A stretch of DNA of 64,000 nt from Owenia fusiformis (lineage: Eukaryota; Annelida; Polychaeta; Sabellida; Oweniidae), in NCBI GenBank assembly GCA_903813345.2, contig CAIIXF020000011.1, positions 27,770,166 to 27,834,165 of the forward strand, written 5' to 3'. Of the stretch, positions 22,901-37,900 are shown piece by piece. Under the pieces are notes generated by a model. That model had not been told where the DNA came from, ran no database searches, and saw nothing but the letters and a program-made list of their open reading frames with translations. The position numbers and the translations under genes were made by a program. The stretch's first letter is position 1; each line of letters begins with the position of its first letter.

Positions 22901-25900
22901 AGTCTCAAGTTTAAATTCTATAGATAATCAGCTAAAATCTTAGATAAAGTTGTAAGTTGGCATTAGGGAAAATTATTTTTTGCATGGGTTAACTGAAAAA
23001 TACATTGTAATTGAACAATGAGAGATGTTCTTAGTTCCACATCAGGTAAAATCTCATGAAGTATCTCTTAGTAGAGTTAAATGTTACAGGGAACCAAAGA
23101 CTAATTGCATTTTCATTTGGTTTTCTGAGGCCAAAACAAAATATTATTAAGTATTAACCTCAAGAATTATGATATAATTATGTAATTTAGCAGGAGTGGT
23201 GTTCAATTTATGGTGTTGAATGTTTTTTTGGGGTGCACATATTGTAATGGTGAATGTTTTGTTTGGGTGCACATGTTGGGACATTTTCCGATGTTGATAT
23301 CTTGTTGGGATGTATAATACAATTTGTGTTGGTAAATGTTTTATGAGGGTATATGATTTATGGAGTCACATATTTGTGTGGGTGTACATTTTGTTACATT
23401 GAATATTTTGTGAGGGTGTGCATATTTTACATCTGATGTGCCCTGCCCTTTCTCCCATTGAGATCTAATCAAATGTTTTACAGAACTTTATTTTCGATAG
23501 ACGTGGCAATATCACGGATGGCAGAATCCTAGCCGAGTTTATCATTTTCCCAACATGGTATTTGCCTCAGAGGGCCAGAAAGTGAGAGTCTAGCTGTGTT
23601 TGGAATCATACTTCAGATCAGGTGTTTAATGCCGTATTTCCCTTCAATGTTCAATACAAAAAAGTGTATTTTTTCCATTTGATATTTACAATAAATTGTC
23701 TTCATCAAGGAAAACATGCACCATGGCATTTCATACAACTGAGGTAATATACATATTACATTTTCTCATATGACATTTGATATGGTTAAAGTACATTTTG
23801 CATTAAGGGAAGTCTAATAAAATGTTAAGAGGCTGAATGTTTCAGAGTTTCATCAAGTTCCCTGTTCACTGTAGGGTGTTTTCTTATAAGATTGAGTAGA
23901 GCAAGATTATATCTGGATTTTGTCTAATCAACAAATCTGATTTGGATATTGCATAATGTGACTGAACGAGACATTAATTAATTGATGCTACATTTTTATT
24001 ATGTCACCACCAGAAATGGTGATATATTGTTATAGTCTCCAACATTTTGTTGATGGTGCACGGCAGTTGGTGTTTGGTGGTTGGTGTTTGGCATTCTGGG
24101 GTCAGTATGTGTAACAAATGGCAGGTGGTGACAATTTGTGTATTAATGCCTTGTATCCCTTTTCGATAAGGTACAGGGTTCCAAGTATAAATTACTAGAG
24201 GTGTCACACCGACTCGAATCTCGGGTCAGAAGGTGTCTCTTAATTCTAATGCAGACTAAGATTCGTCTCACTCAATTATTTCACAATCCATGTTTGTATT
24301 GCATCTGGTATTTGAGTTTCAGATAAGGTGTGGGATATAGTTAAGAGTCACCTGAAATCAGCACCTGCATATTTCATTACCACTTAAAAGTCTCAAAAAC
24401 ATGAACTTGGAATTCTAATGATGTGATTTATTATGAAGTTTAACAGGAGAGAGTATTCTGGCGTGTGCCAGGTTTAATTGTGCTTCAGCTAGTCGACCAA
24501 TACAATTATTTCAAATAAAACCAAATGCTGTGTGAGACGGAAGTAATTGTAAATGGAAATAATAGTAGAATTCATCTGCTAGAAAACATCCAGAGTTTAG
24601 TTATCTAGTTATTTTGACTAAACAGTAACTGTGTCTAATTATCTTTGTAAATATAACATAAAACTTCTAAGAATTTCTGTGGAGATAAATATTAAAAGCA
24701 AAAAGCATCTATAAATCTAATTAAACCATATGGTGGTGTGATGCTACCTAGGGGGGCATTTCAACATGTAACTCTTTCCAAATGGCAATGTTTTTATTGA
24801 CCTTATCCAGGCTTATGATCTATATTATGTAGTTGGCATAGTCTAATCAGCCTTATAGTGCATCTCAGCTATGACCACTTATGTTTTGATGGTGGATATG
24901 CTTGATTTTTGGACAAATCTGATTCATTTTCGGTAATTTGACTATGAATGCCAGAATATTTGACAAAATTTAAACTGATAAAACTCAGACATAAGTGAAA
25001 TTCTAGGAACTCGCTGCAACTTAAACAACATAAATAACGTAATCTGGAAATCTATCAGGCTATGTAAGACCCAGCAACAGCTCAAGAAAAACAATCCATG
25101 TTATACTTTTCTAGATGAATTCTGCCCCATGTGGTTGAACAAACTTCACATTTGTGTAAATTGCGACCTTTGCTTCCATAGAATGTTACAAAAGTTGTGT
25201 TTTGAAATACAAAATAACATGCAAAAGGTTAGGTTTAGCGAGAATTAAAGTATATATGCATATTGGTAATACTCAAAATAATACAGGAATGCTAAAAAAT
25301 CAGAGACTTCATTCAAATTTTAGAGAGAAAAGGAGCACAAAATATTAGCAGACTGATATTTTAAACTTAGGTGTTCTCCAGTAGATGGAAACAAGATCCA
25401 TGGTTTTATCTGGACTTTTCTAAAGGGCTATATTTTATCATATATTTAGAATTTGTTCTTTTTCTATACTATGCTACAAGGTCTAGTTATTCAGCATCAT
25501 TTTTTAGAAAATTCTGGCACTGCAATTTTGTGGCCTTTGCATTTATGATAGATTTTCAAGTGCTGGTTGAATTAAGAAGGAAGTGAAAATAAAGATTGAA
25601 AAAAGTAGTATGAAGTTGTACCTTATTATTTTATTAGGCTAAGCCATATTTTTGAGTTCTAAAAGTCCAGTAAAACCTATCTCATTCAAACACCTCTGGG
25701 ACCAGCCAAAGGTGTTTAGATTAGCAGGTGTTCACATTTCAAGGTTTTATAAACATGTAAGTCAATAGGAGATAATAAATTTGGGACTGAGAAAAAGTGT
25801 TCACATTGAGAGGTGTTCAGATTAAATTGTTGACATACAGGTTTCACTACATACCATTTTAAAAGAAGTGTGGTTTCTATTTCTAACTAATAAAAACATG

Positions 25901-28900
25901 TTATGGTCTCCAACTTTTTTGTGGCATAGATTATGGAGTTCAACATCTGTAACAATTGGCAGGTGGTGACATTTTGCATGTCTTGTTGAATTATGAATTA
26001 TTTTTAACAGATCCATCATATTTCCCCATCTTAGTATTTAGGTCATAAAATGCACGAAGAATCTACTACATTGAGATTTCTTCTTGTGTCTATGCACATG
26101 GCTGAATTGACTGGATGCCCAACTGTTTCCCATCTTATGCTCCACTATCTGTGTTTAATTAAAGGATTATACAAGTACACTAATGAATTATCTTAAAACT
26201 AATTGGAGGCTGTTACCAGGGTGCTACTGTAAATTAATTGTACGAGATTTTGCCAAATTTCTTCATGTCATGAAATTATACCGGTCTCGGTGTACCATGA
26301 TAATATTGGAGCCTCAACTGACAATAAAAGTTCAGAAAACTTCAGTGTGGTTTAGAACAGGTAGACCATAGCCTCGTCAAAATAAATTAGAAACGTCAGA
26401 TATTCTACGATGTTCCTCTTACACTGTTTCAAGTCTTCCCACGTGTGTAAATCATTTAAATCTAGTCTACCTGGATGAAAGCTGGCATGAACGGTTCCCT
26501 CTGGATTCAGTTCAAAGCCAGATGAAATAGAATCTAGGTTGAATTAGTCAGTGTTCCTTGGTAAATAGATACCAGTAGGTCCAATGGATGATTTGCAGAT
26601 GTTTCTAAGTATTTCGAGGAGTGTAAAATCAAAACTCATCTGTAGTATGTAACTAATATCAAATCTTTTTGTATGTGGAGTCTGCTTGCTTCTGAAAATA
26701 TTGTACTTTCTTGAAAATATTATACAGAAGTTACCTCACTTCTGAAAATATTGTATATCCAGTTACCTTACTTCTGAAAATATTGTACATTAAGTTACCT
26801 TACTTCTGAAAATATTGGATATCCAGTTACATAAGTTGCATTTCTTCTGAAAATATTATAAAGTACTTCTGAAAATATTTTACATTGAGTTATATTACTT
26901 CTGAAAATATTTTACATTGAGTTATATTACTTCTGAAAATATTATACATAAGTTAATGATATCACTTGTAATTATCCGATCATTTTATATTTTATTCATA
27001 TAATGTTATAACCACCTTCAGATTTAATTTACCAAATGTTTCTTTATAGATTGATAAATATAAGTTTTTATCTAGTGTTATAACCTCTTTAGATTTAACT
27101 AACTAAATATTTTTATGTAAACATCTCTGATTTCAGGTATTCGGGGTATGTGTCAAATATTTTTATGCTTACAAAATAAGAAAACTAAAATCAGAAGTGA
27201 AACTATGCCATTGTTAATTAAATTTGATTTCTTTATGGATGATTTGGAAACTTCAAAATTATGTTGTTAATTTAGGAGACAGACTTTCATAAGATAAAAA
27301 AAACACTGTTCACAAGATAAGGTAATAAACTCACTCGCCTAGGGGGCCCCCATACTTTCTGGACACCCTGTATATCAAGGTAAAAGAAATTTAAAGGATC
27401 CTGTAGGCTTGTCTCCCCTAATAGGATGTTATGAAAATTAAAGCTTGCGCCTAACCAAATGTAACTAAAAAGATAACATTTACCCCATCCCCAAATAGAA
27501 TAAATAGGTAATTTATATGAATGTTTTGAGAAAATCCCTTCATAACTTAGACACATCAAAAATCATAGAAAACAAACTGTCAAACAAAAAATGATTCAGA
27601 TTGATATGGCACTTCAAAGCTTCCTATCCAGTCAGACATGAATCAATGGGTCTGTCAGAAAAGAAATATAGGCTCTGGTTGTGGGAGCATTTGTTTTACA
27701 GATAGCCAAAGCATCATCTTAAGTGAAGTCATGAATAATAGCGACCTTAGTGCTACCTACACAAGGATGAACATATTGCTAAGAGAACTTCACATGATTT
27801 ACCTAAGCAATAAGACTTTCTGTTTGTTTGTAATATTTCTCTTGAGGGATCTACTTTGTCAGGCAACTTTAGAACCTACACTTTTACTATACTCTTATTT
27901 TTGTATTTGTAAACTACTTTAGTTTAAAGAGACATGTGCTGATTTCTACATTGGTTTTCAGATCAAGTATTCACCTGAGATTATTTTGCGAACATAATTA
28001 TCACGAATTTAATTCTGATGCTATATATATATATATCTTTTATTGACTCTTTAGATGTCATATCATGACATATTAGTCACTTAGGTAGAGCAGTTCTTCC
28101 CATTGTCGAGTTGAAGAACTGGTATCTTTATCCTGGCTAGAACCATAGACAATTCTAGCCAGCGCCAGCCTTTATATGAAATCTAAAATTTAATTCTTTT
28201 TTATTTCTTTATTTTTTAATATATATTTTTTAATATAATAACTAATGTGTACAATTGTATACAAGTCTTCAATTTCAGTTTTGAAAATCAGCACATTCCT
28301 CTTTAACCAAAGGATTTCAAGAACCATCAAGCGCCAAAAATATCTTTGCTCCAACTTGGAGTTTCTGCCAGAATGAAAAGGTCGCTGTAATGTCTACAAT
28401 GATGTGTTAACTATGTCAAGTTTTACTATGATATAATGATAAATATCTATAATCATATTGTAGAGAATGTCAAGTTGTACCAGATCCATAATAGTATAAT
28501 GTATAATACTATCCCATGATACTCAAGGCCCTTGTTAATGCCTAGGTCACATTTGCTGCGATTCATCGGCCGGCGCCCTGCTGATTGAGTATTTTGCTCA
28601 AAATTGAATACATTTCTGAACAAAGTACTCAATCGGCCGGCACCATAGTGAAAATCGGAGCAAACGTGACCAAGGCATTAATATCATTTTGTTCCTTGGA
28701 ATAAAACCCATATTCAGTCCCTCCCATTAAATAACCTTTATGTATTGGCAAATACAATGCATCTACTTTGGCATGAGAAGACATAAACCAGAAAGCAATA
28801 CTTTGACATGGACAGTTAAAGATCATTCACTATGCTATCTTCTCTATGGTTTCATTTGGAGATAGTAAAGCAACAAGTACTGTTTATACCTATAGGGATG

Positions 28901-31900
28901 TTATAACTCATGATGATATATACCAAATACTTTTACGTTTGCCTCTTGCTTTATCAGTTTATCTGTAAACCACAACTAAAGTGCCTTTATTAAGTTAAGT
29001 TGAATTTATACTTTTGATAGAGAATAATGTTGAATTTAAGTTTAAAGAGATATTATTTGATCCATTAATAGTCCATAGTCTTAGATTAAATTGACATAAT
29101 AGAGCCAAAATCAGTTAAGTAAAATTGTGTTGTATTTTTTATGAAACATGCATGCTATAGATATATCCTGATGTATCCAATATCTATAAAGGTGCCATTT
29201 TTGCCATCAGACGTTTTAAAACATTGAGTTTAAAACGGAAATTTAGTTCGCTGAAATGGGTGGGCAGGTCTAGCCTAGATAAGGATATTTCTGTGTATCA
29301 TTACCCCAGAGAAATCATTCTCATTCACATCTCTAGATACTACATATAGTTTCCCATGTTATCTACTAAATCCTCAGTATGGACTATGGAATAACACCTT
29401 TTCAATCACTTGATAAATTTCTCTTTTGTTTGTAAATAAATGTATTGTATATTGTATAATTATATTATTAAGGAATAAATCGAATTGAATTGTTTATAAA
29501 CATTCACTTTTCTTCATGTGTATTAACACATCCTAGAAAGTGTACTCATTCTACATTTGTTCTTTGCAAAAGAAATGAGATCAGATTGTTCCGAAGAAAG
29601 GAACTTATAACAAATTGCCAGTGTATGGTAACAGACAGTTAGACATCTTTACATTGTTCAATTACAAGCCTATTACCTAATTATAGACATCAAACATACT
29701 GTATCTGTCAGAGATTTCACTTCAGTCTGCTGGATTTTCTCTTCATACTGTTTTGGGTTTCAATCAGTTTTGAATGTTTTGTCAGTCTGTTTCTTGTATT
29801 TTTCTCACTTTTTCTTCACAATCCACTATTCATATACTAGACATATTATATGTGAGAAATTTTGTGGCGACTCACTATTATGTAACAAATGGCAGGTGGT
29901 GCTAAAAGTGTTCTCTTTAAGAGGTGTTCATGGTAATAAGTTGTCATAACATAGAAGTCAATGGGGCTTCACAGATGAGTTGTTCACCTTTGAAATGGTA
30001 TGATGACATGAGAGTTAATGAATGAAGAAAGTGTTTTTTTGAGAATTTCAAAGAGTTTCTAGAGAGGTGTTCAAACATACATGCACATTTTTACTGATTC
30101 AGTTCTTTAGTACCAATCAAAGATACTAAAATGAAGATGAAAACAGAGTTATCATTTTCATGATCAGTTTATGGTAATTTAATATCAAGATTTTAAATAT
30201 CTGTCCGAGACGAAAATAACTGCCGTCACACTTGTCAAAATATCATATCTTTTTTCAATTCAAGTTACTCAGTTACTATTTTTATTATCATTTGGTGACT
30301 ATTAAAACATTTTTCAAACTGCTTAGGGTAGCCCCTAATTAAGGGATTTACATTAGTGTTACACATTGAAAAAGAAAAAAAAAAATTAGTCGATTTATGA
30401 AAAAATCTAATATCTTATGGTTTTTGAATTTCTTAATTAAGTTCAAATAGATTTTCATCTGCATGCAATGCAATAAGAATTAGGTGTCGAAACACAAGGG
30501 AGATGGGACTACTTTCTATTTTCCATTTCGTTGTTATGTATCAGTGATTTATGCTTTGGTAAGGTATTAATTATGTCACTAATGAAGCACAGCACATCCA
30601 AACAACTCCCAGAATCTTTAACATATCACATGACCCCTCACAACTAATCAGATGCAAGTATTTCATCATCTGAGCTAGATTAATCTGGGAAGTATTATCC
30701 TGCTGGACTAGCATATCGGTTTGTTGAGAAAACTAAGCCAGAGTATTTAGTAAACCAAGGAGGCTTACCTGTTAATCTATCAACTGACAATGTTCTCTGT
30801 ATGTACAAGTCACAAAGACATGCTCTATGGCGTCAAATTAACCCATAAATGTAAAAATATTCAATATGAGAGAGAAAATATACAATACGAGAGAGAAAAT
30901 ATACAATATGAGAGAGAAAATTTACAATATGATATGGCAAATATGGAATATGAAAAATTCCAGCTGTATTATGAAGAAAGTAAACATTTGAGAAAAGAGT
31001 GCATTCACCATAAAAGGGAAAATATACAACATCGATTAGAAAAAATACAATATTTAAGGAGTATACCATGTGAAATGAAAAATATACAATGTGAAAGAAG
31101 ACATCTACAATATGGCAGGGAGAATATACAATACAAAAAGTATAGAAAACAACACAGAGACAGAAATATACAACACAAAAGGTAATAGCATTTATATTTC
31201 AGCACTGATAGAAAAATCGTTTCTATTCTCAAGATGGGTCCAAAAAAATTCATTTTGGTTTAAGTAGGTTTTTGTCACACTTTTTCGTGCGGTATTGTCA
31301 TCATCTTGTTAATGTCTTTTTTGTCAAATTGGACTGAATTGAGGCTTTGACTGTTGGTATTCTATACCGACTTTGTGTTTGGTTTGGTTTATTTTGAACA
31401 TGCAAGTCCACACATTGGTCATTTTAAACTTTTTCTGTCACCACCACAAGTGTTGACATATTGTTATTGTTTCCAACTTTTTTGTGGATGGTGTTTGGTA
31501 TCTGGCAGTTGGTGTTTGGAGTTTGGTGTCTGTAACAAATAGCAGGTGGTGATATTTTGCATGTTATTGCCTTGTTTCTTTGAATTTCAGGTTTACTTAC
31601 CTCAGATCTTCCATTATTCATTTGTAAACCAGGTGGGAAATTTGAGCAAATACTAAGGTAGAAAGTGAGATTCTTAAAAAAACATGTTGATACATGAGTT
31701 TTACCATTTGCTAGTAGAGCAGCTGATATCTTACATCATACATCTATCTTCTTAATTGTTTTGCCTGATGTATCTATGTTGATGTGTTTGCAAAATAGCA
31801 CATAATCGAGAATCGTTTATGGCGTGAAGAATGCCTGGTCTACCTGTAGATAAGCACATAATGCAGTAATCGGGCAATGTAATGAGAATATATTAAATAT

Positions 31901-34900
31901 TAGGGTTATTTAGGATATTTTCTATGATGTCTATTCCAGTATGGGGGATTTATCTACTTTATTTCTACTTTTAAATTATGAGTTAGCGGCAATAGGGCTG
32001 TAGTACATAGAAAGTCAGTACTGTACTGTATGTCTTGAGAAAATTTACTTTGGTCCGATTATTTGGAGCATCCGAATTTCTCTGATTTCTTAAATGAAAT
32101 GAACAACTTTAACATTTGGAACATTATTTCAGATATGATCGAATTTGACTTGATACGTCAAACCGGCAAAATTGCACATACCCTTCATAGCATGTGGTTT
32201 TTTCCATCCTTAGCAGGCTACATATGATATAGTATCTAGGTTATTACATACTGATAAAATGTCAAATTGATATTGATCTACCTTTCACTACTATATTAAC
32301 ATTGACATTGATGATACTAGTATCCTTGGAATAAGGTTTAATACTACTGTTTATAACATACCTATGATGATGTATAGTGCAAAGTGTACACAAGACAGCG
32401 GGCCAATATAAGTTTTGAAAAGCCCGCGCCCGCTAACTTTCTGATTGGTCAAGCCGCTGACGTCATAACCAATCAATCGAAGATAAAACTGCGCGAGCAA
32501 TTTTTCTAAACTCATTTCAATCATTTTCAAACCATTTGTTTGTCAATTCTATAAGAAAACGGTACTCTTTGACATGTCTACATCATCATAGGTATGTTAT
32601 AAATCGTTTATGTCACTATCGTGGCAGATATGCCCTCGATTCTCAGAGATCAATGTCCCTCCCAAGGTCGGGCCATATATCACTGAGATCTCGGGCATAT
32701 ATGCCACGATAGTGACATAACCTCTAAATATTAGAAGCCAGTTTTGCATATTATATTGCTTTTGTATGTCCAAAATTTCCCATGTCCTAAATGCTAATTA
32801 AAAATGCCCTATTTCCAAAGCTCTCTCTCGGGTCTAAGGCCATCACTCCTCCTCTTCATATACAAGGGGCTCCCTTCCCAATCAACCAAGAGAATCCATT
32901 GTCTATTTGTCAGTAATGCAGAAAATTAAGCAGAGAAAGAACTTCAGCTTGCATTGTAGTTGCACTTGTTTTTCAGTTTTTTTTATTAAGTATAGAGCTA
33001 TTGAACTGCAGGATGTAGCACTTGAAGATACGGATATGGTGTGTGATTTAATGCCCATGAAGGAGTTCTACCATATCAGCCATAAATAGGCCATGTAAGG
33101 TGAAATGTCATCAAGGAGGGCTGCTAATATAAGGGGAGCAAGCAAATAGGGGTTATGGCTGGAAAAATGTGATTTACACAATTTGACTCTATTTGCCTAT
33201 TGAAGAACTGTATATTGTAAAATGTAATAGCATTACCCATCTCCAAGTATAATTTTGAATATTGTCAGGCCACTGCTATTTGTAATGTTTACATTTGTTT
33301 ATGAGAGAAGCACCAAAACTAATATAAGGGAAGGTTCACTGGTGGTAGAAATATTATCAGGAAATTGGCTTTGAGGGTCAAGATGTTTTAGGCATATGTG
33401 TTTCTACCTGATATTATTTAATGAATACAGTAATCTACCCACCAAATCAAACTTTATATCTGAAATTCTATTCCCTGATTGGATGATGTAGGTCATGTGA
33501 CAATGTCTGGGAATTATGGGGAGGTACCTGCTGCAATGATATGGCATGAAATCTGGAGAGGTTGAAGTGTTATTTGAGAGATTGCATTCTTAGAAATAAA
33601 ACTTCAGACAAACCTCAAGTATAAATGGAAAAAGAGACAAATGATTCTGAAGTTCCTCACAAATATCTACCAAAACATCAAGTTTCTTACATTTACCAGG
33701 ATAGGGTAGAAAAGTGCCAGGAAGGATTATTTCAACTATAATCTCTTATATGTTTCTCTTTAGAAATCTGAATTGTGAAAATGTGATTATTTTGATGAAA
33801 TTATTTCGAAAATTTTATGGTACACTTTAGATAACATCATAAAGTGTGTTTTTGGATTATCTGTTACTGATTTCAATTTAGTGCCATCCCTGCTGTTTTA
33901 GAATCAATGGAATGATACCCCAGTTATCATTTCATGTCTTAATTGCATGTATTTCACCCTTCTGATGTTATGTTTGTACATGTACTATGTGAACATGTAT
34001 CATTACAGAATAATATCAAAATAGTTTCACAGTTTATATCCTCAATTGACATTAAAGTCATTTTGATGCCCATGGGCATTTATATCAAGGGAAAACATAC
34101 CAGGGAGAGAACCTTACTCCTATAACAAGAAAATATGAAAAATGTAAAGTTTCTCATGATAATATAATCTTATCATCTTTCACTTCTGCAAGGTACCCTA
34201 CTAACCTTCTACTATTTCTTTTTCTGTTTATGAATTTAAAGAAACCGAAAAGGTCATCTTGGAGAAACTAATATACCACAATAAACAATAACAACATTCT
34301 TGTTTAACCGCCTCATTTGGTATCTGATACTCAACCCCATCTACTCCCTCTGTAGAGGCGTGGCACTCTTTCTCCTTTCAATGCCATCAGAAGAATTTTT
34401 ATAGCCACCATTTTGGTGACCACATTTTTGTTGCACTTCTGTAACCTTTTGTAGGTATCATTAATGCCTTGTATTTCGTACATGCAAGTACCTTTGTTTT
34501 GCTCTATGAGAATAATCATGACAAGTTGTTTTTTTAAATGCTCAAAATATTCCAAAAAAAGGTGATGAATTTATAATCTCAACCCAGAAGCCTCATCTCA
34601 CAAAATGAAGCATAAGCATGTAGATTTGAATGCTCCCCTCCCCATTCCACCTTGGTCTTTATAAATCCTCCAGCTACTTGCTTAGGCCTCTTGAACAGTC
34701 AGGGACCAGGTGGGTTTCAATTGTACCATTTCCTATAGATGAAACCTAAATAAAACCTATATGTTTTGATAGCTTCTTTTACCAGCCACTAGATAGCTTT
34801 ATTTACATCAGAGATAGCACATATCTGGAAATATTTCTTTACTTTCTTGGGTTACTGAATATATCAACAGGCTGAAAAGTTGCAGATTGACAATAATTTT

Positions 34901-37900
34901 GATAAATTCAACCCAGGTTTTAAAGACAATTTGTTGAGAGAAACAACAGCACCTGTATTGGAAGTTTTGAAATAAAAAAAGCATAACATAAACATAACCA
35001 GTGTTTTATACTTTCCTTGTATAAATATTATTGCTCAAAATTCTGAATAATAGGAAATTCAGCATCTTTATTATGCCTAAAAAGGTATGATTTTGTTGTC
35101 AGCTTGACAGGTTGGCATTTGGACGGTTGCAGTGTCTCACTCTTCCTGTTTGCACATTTCCAGAGAAAATACTCAACAGATTGTTTTGAAATTCACAGGG
35201 TTGTAGCTGCTATTGAACTATAGCATTGATTAATTTTTCGTAATTTTTAAATTTGGTTTTCAGTCTAGAAGTGCATACAGTAATTATTTTACAAACTTGT
35301 AAACATTAGTTATTTCAAAAGATATTTCTAAAAAAAGCTGACCTTATTTACGTTCTTTTCTGTGAAAGAATTTTGAAAAAGTAGATTTTAATTTTTGTAA
35401 CTTTCAACAGAGATCATGTTGTTTTTCATTACATGACAGACATTGAATAATGAGCTGTTACTTAAAGTTACATCTGCTCAAAAATAATACTCATTACTAG
35501 TAAATATAGTACAATTTCGTTTGTAGAATTTCTCAAGAATTTCATTGAAGTATTTGCTATTCCAAGACCCCAATAGACATCTCCCAAAAATGTTAAATGT
35601 GTAATTAGTATATCTTCATACAAAATTGTTTTTAATTGCTTTAGGTTTTCAGCCGTAAATGAATATTGGCCATGAATACTCCTATATAATTTGTCTTTGT
35701 ATATAAGATTTTCGTTTTGTGAGGCAAATGATTAAAAAAATTGCACGATTATCAATATTGTTAATTTGCGCCTCATGATGTAAGATCTTTGTTTGAGGCA
35801 CTTCATTATTCAAACATTGAATGGATGTTCAAAATTACAATTTATACATTTTGTATTTTCAGGTCTAGATCACGGGAGCGTTTTAGAGATAGAGACAGGG
35901 ACCATTTCAGGGATAGGAGAGATGACTATAGAAGGTCAAGGTCGCGTGAGAGGTATAGGCGGAGGTCAAGGTCAAGATCACGAGAGAGGTCACGTGCAAG
36001 AGCTGATTCACTGAGAATAGATAAAAAGAGACTGAGAGAAATAGCAATGTAAGTTACAATGATTTATATTTGAGGAATTTGTTTTTTTTCTATTATTATT
36101 CAGCACAAAGAATGTACAGATATTATTAAGTTCTTCTATTCCTTGTAGCTTGGACCTGTACTGCAGCTTATTTACTTTCATTATAAAAATGATTTCTCAG
36201 GAAGAAAGTTTTCAATAACATGTACTGGTTAAATTACACCACATGTGTTTATGTTACATGCCCATGTGTTATATTACATGGGTAAACGTTACCTGTGTTT
36301 ACATTACATGTGTTTACATTACATGTGTTTACGTTACATGTGTTTCCGTTACATGTGTTTACATTACATGTGTTATGTTATATTTGTTTATGCAACATGT
36401 GTTTTTGTGTTTCAGAGCTAAAGCCTATGCTAACATGAAGGCAGGGGTAGGACCTGCAGTCAATCTGAGGCCAGAAGAAGTGGCTGCTATCAGGTCTGGT
36501 GGTAAATCTGTCAACGAACTGACCGGTGGGTTATCAGAAATATTTGAAAGCTATTTGAAAGCTAAGATATTATTAATGTCAAAGAGATGTGTATAATGTG
36601 GTTCACAATTAAAGAAATGATTACATTGAAAATTAGCACTGTGTTTATGACCTCAAATGACCTATTTAGGTCTATTATACTTTAATCAAAACTTTGTTTT
36701 GTAGACTTTTGTAAGAAGATCTCAGAGAAGCAAGGCCACTATCATTCCTCTGGGGAGGACTCTGACCTCAATAGACCTGTGAATTCAGATGAAGATGAAC
36801 TGTTCATTAATCATCCATTCAAAATGAGGGATGCTCCTATTACAATGAACATAAGGGTGAGTAGATCATTATACATCATGTCTGCTTTATGTAGAACTGG
36901 AAACACTCACTCTCCTATCACCATTTTTCACACTTTTCCCCAGACCTGTTTATTATAATATTTGTTCACATTCTGTTCTTCATTGATTTTAGAATAAATT
37001 CAGTCTGGTTAACCAGTTTTTATGTCACCATCACAAGTGGTGATATATTGTTATTGTCTCCAATTTTTTGTGGACAATGCTCGGCAGTTGTTGTTTGGTG
37101 GTTGGTGTCTGTAAAAAATTGCAGGTGGTTTTACATGTTAATGCCTTGTTGAGTTTTGTCATTGTTGGTAAAATAACAACTTAGTTATTGACAGAAAAAC
37201 TTATCGCTGTTGCTCAACTTAACCCTGCAATAAAAAAAATAAATCACCCCCTGATTAATTACCCTTTTAATTGTAGGACTCTAGAGCATTACCCGTAATG
37301 AATTCTGTAGAGAAGTCCAAACTGACTGGCCAGCTACGTATTGAATTCCCAGTATCTAGTGGCAACCAGCACAGGGTGAAAGAGAGTGAGATAAGCAGTT
37401 CCCAACAGGCTTACGGGGACTGGATGCCTGTGGAGAAAAAGAAAGATGAGGAGAAACCAAAGGTGAAACCTGAAGATAAGGTCTTCCCTGATGCTACTCC
37501 ATTACCTGTAAGTTGGTTTGATATTAAAGGTTTAGCTAATGCCTCAGTCACATTTGATCTACGGCAAGCATATGGCAGTCGTAGCTTCCGAAAATTAAAA
37601 GAAATATGCAGCATAAAATATAGGGATAAGCAGTACCATGAAGATTTTCTATATTGATTTTGTGAAGCTATAGCTGCCATTTGGCCACTGTGGAGCAAAT
37701 GTGACTGAGGCTTATATTAACTGTAATTATAAAAATTAGGCGTTTAATGTCATCAACAAGTGACACATTGTTATACACACCATTTTAGTGACTGGCATTG
37801 GGCAGTCATCATCTATTACAACACTTTTTCATGGCCTTTTTCATTCACTACTTGCAATAACTTGCCAGATGATGACGTTTTATCAATTTTGTTCGTAACT

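Larger units (their letters stand above)
20496..35862 (+). other. Rest of SON intron 5 (about 15.4 kb)
   Basis: No host exon was recognised except the candidate at 30807-31180. Besides the repeats listed separately it holds an 'AAGGTTTTAAGGTT' minisatellite (21240-21320), degenerate 'GTGAATGTTTTGTTTGGGTG' repeats (23205-23425), a palindromic TGACGTCA at 22089-22096 and much AT-rich sequence. Its size contrasts with the 0.3-1 kb introns after exon 6. Confidence 0.6.

Noticed and set aside
37508-37657. Extension of SON exon 9 to the stop at 37657
   Set aside because: A consensus donor GTAAGT follows CCT at 37507, exon 10 joins in phase, and the extension lies inside a MITE.
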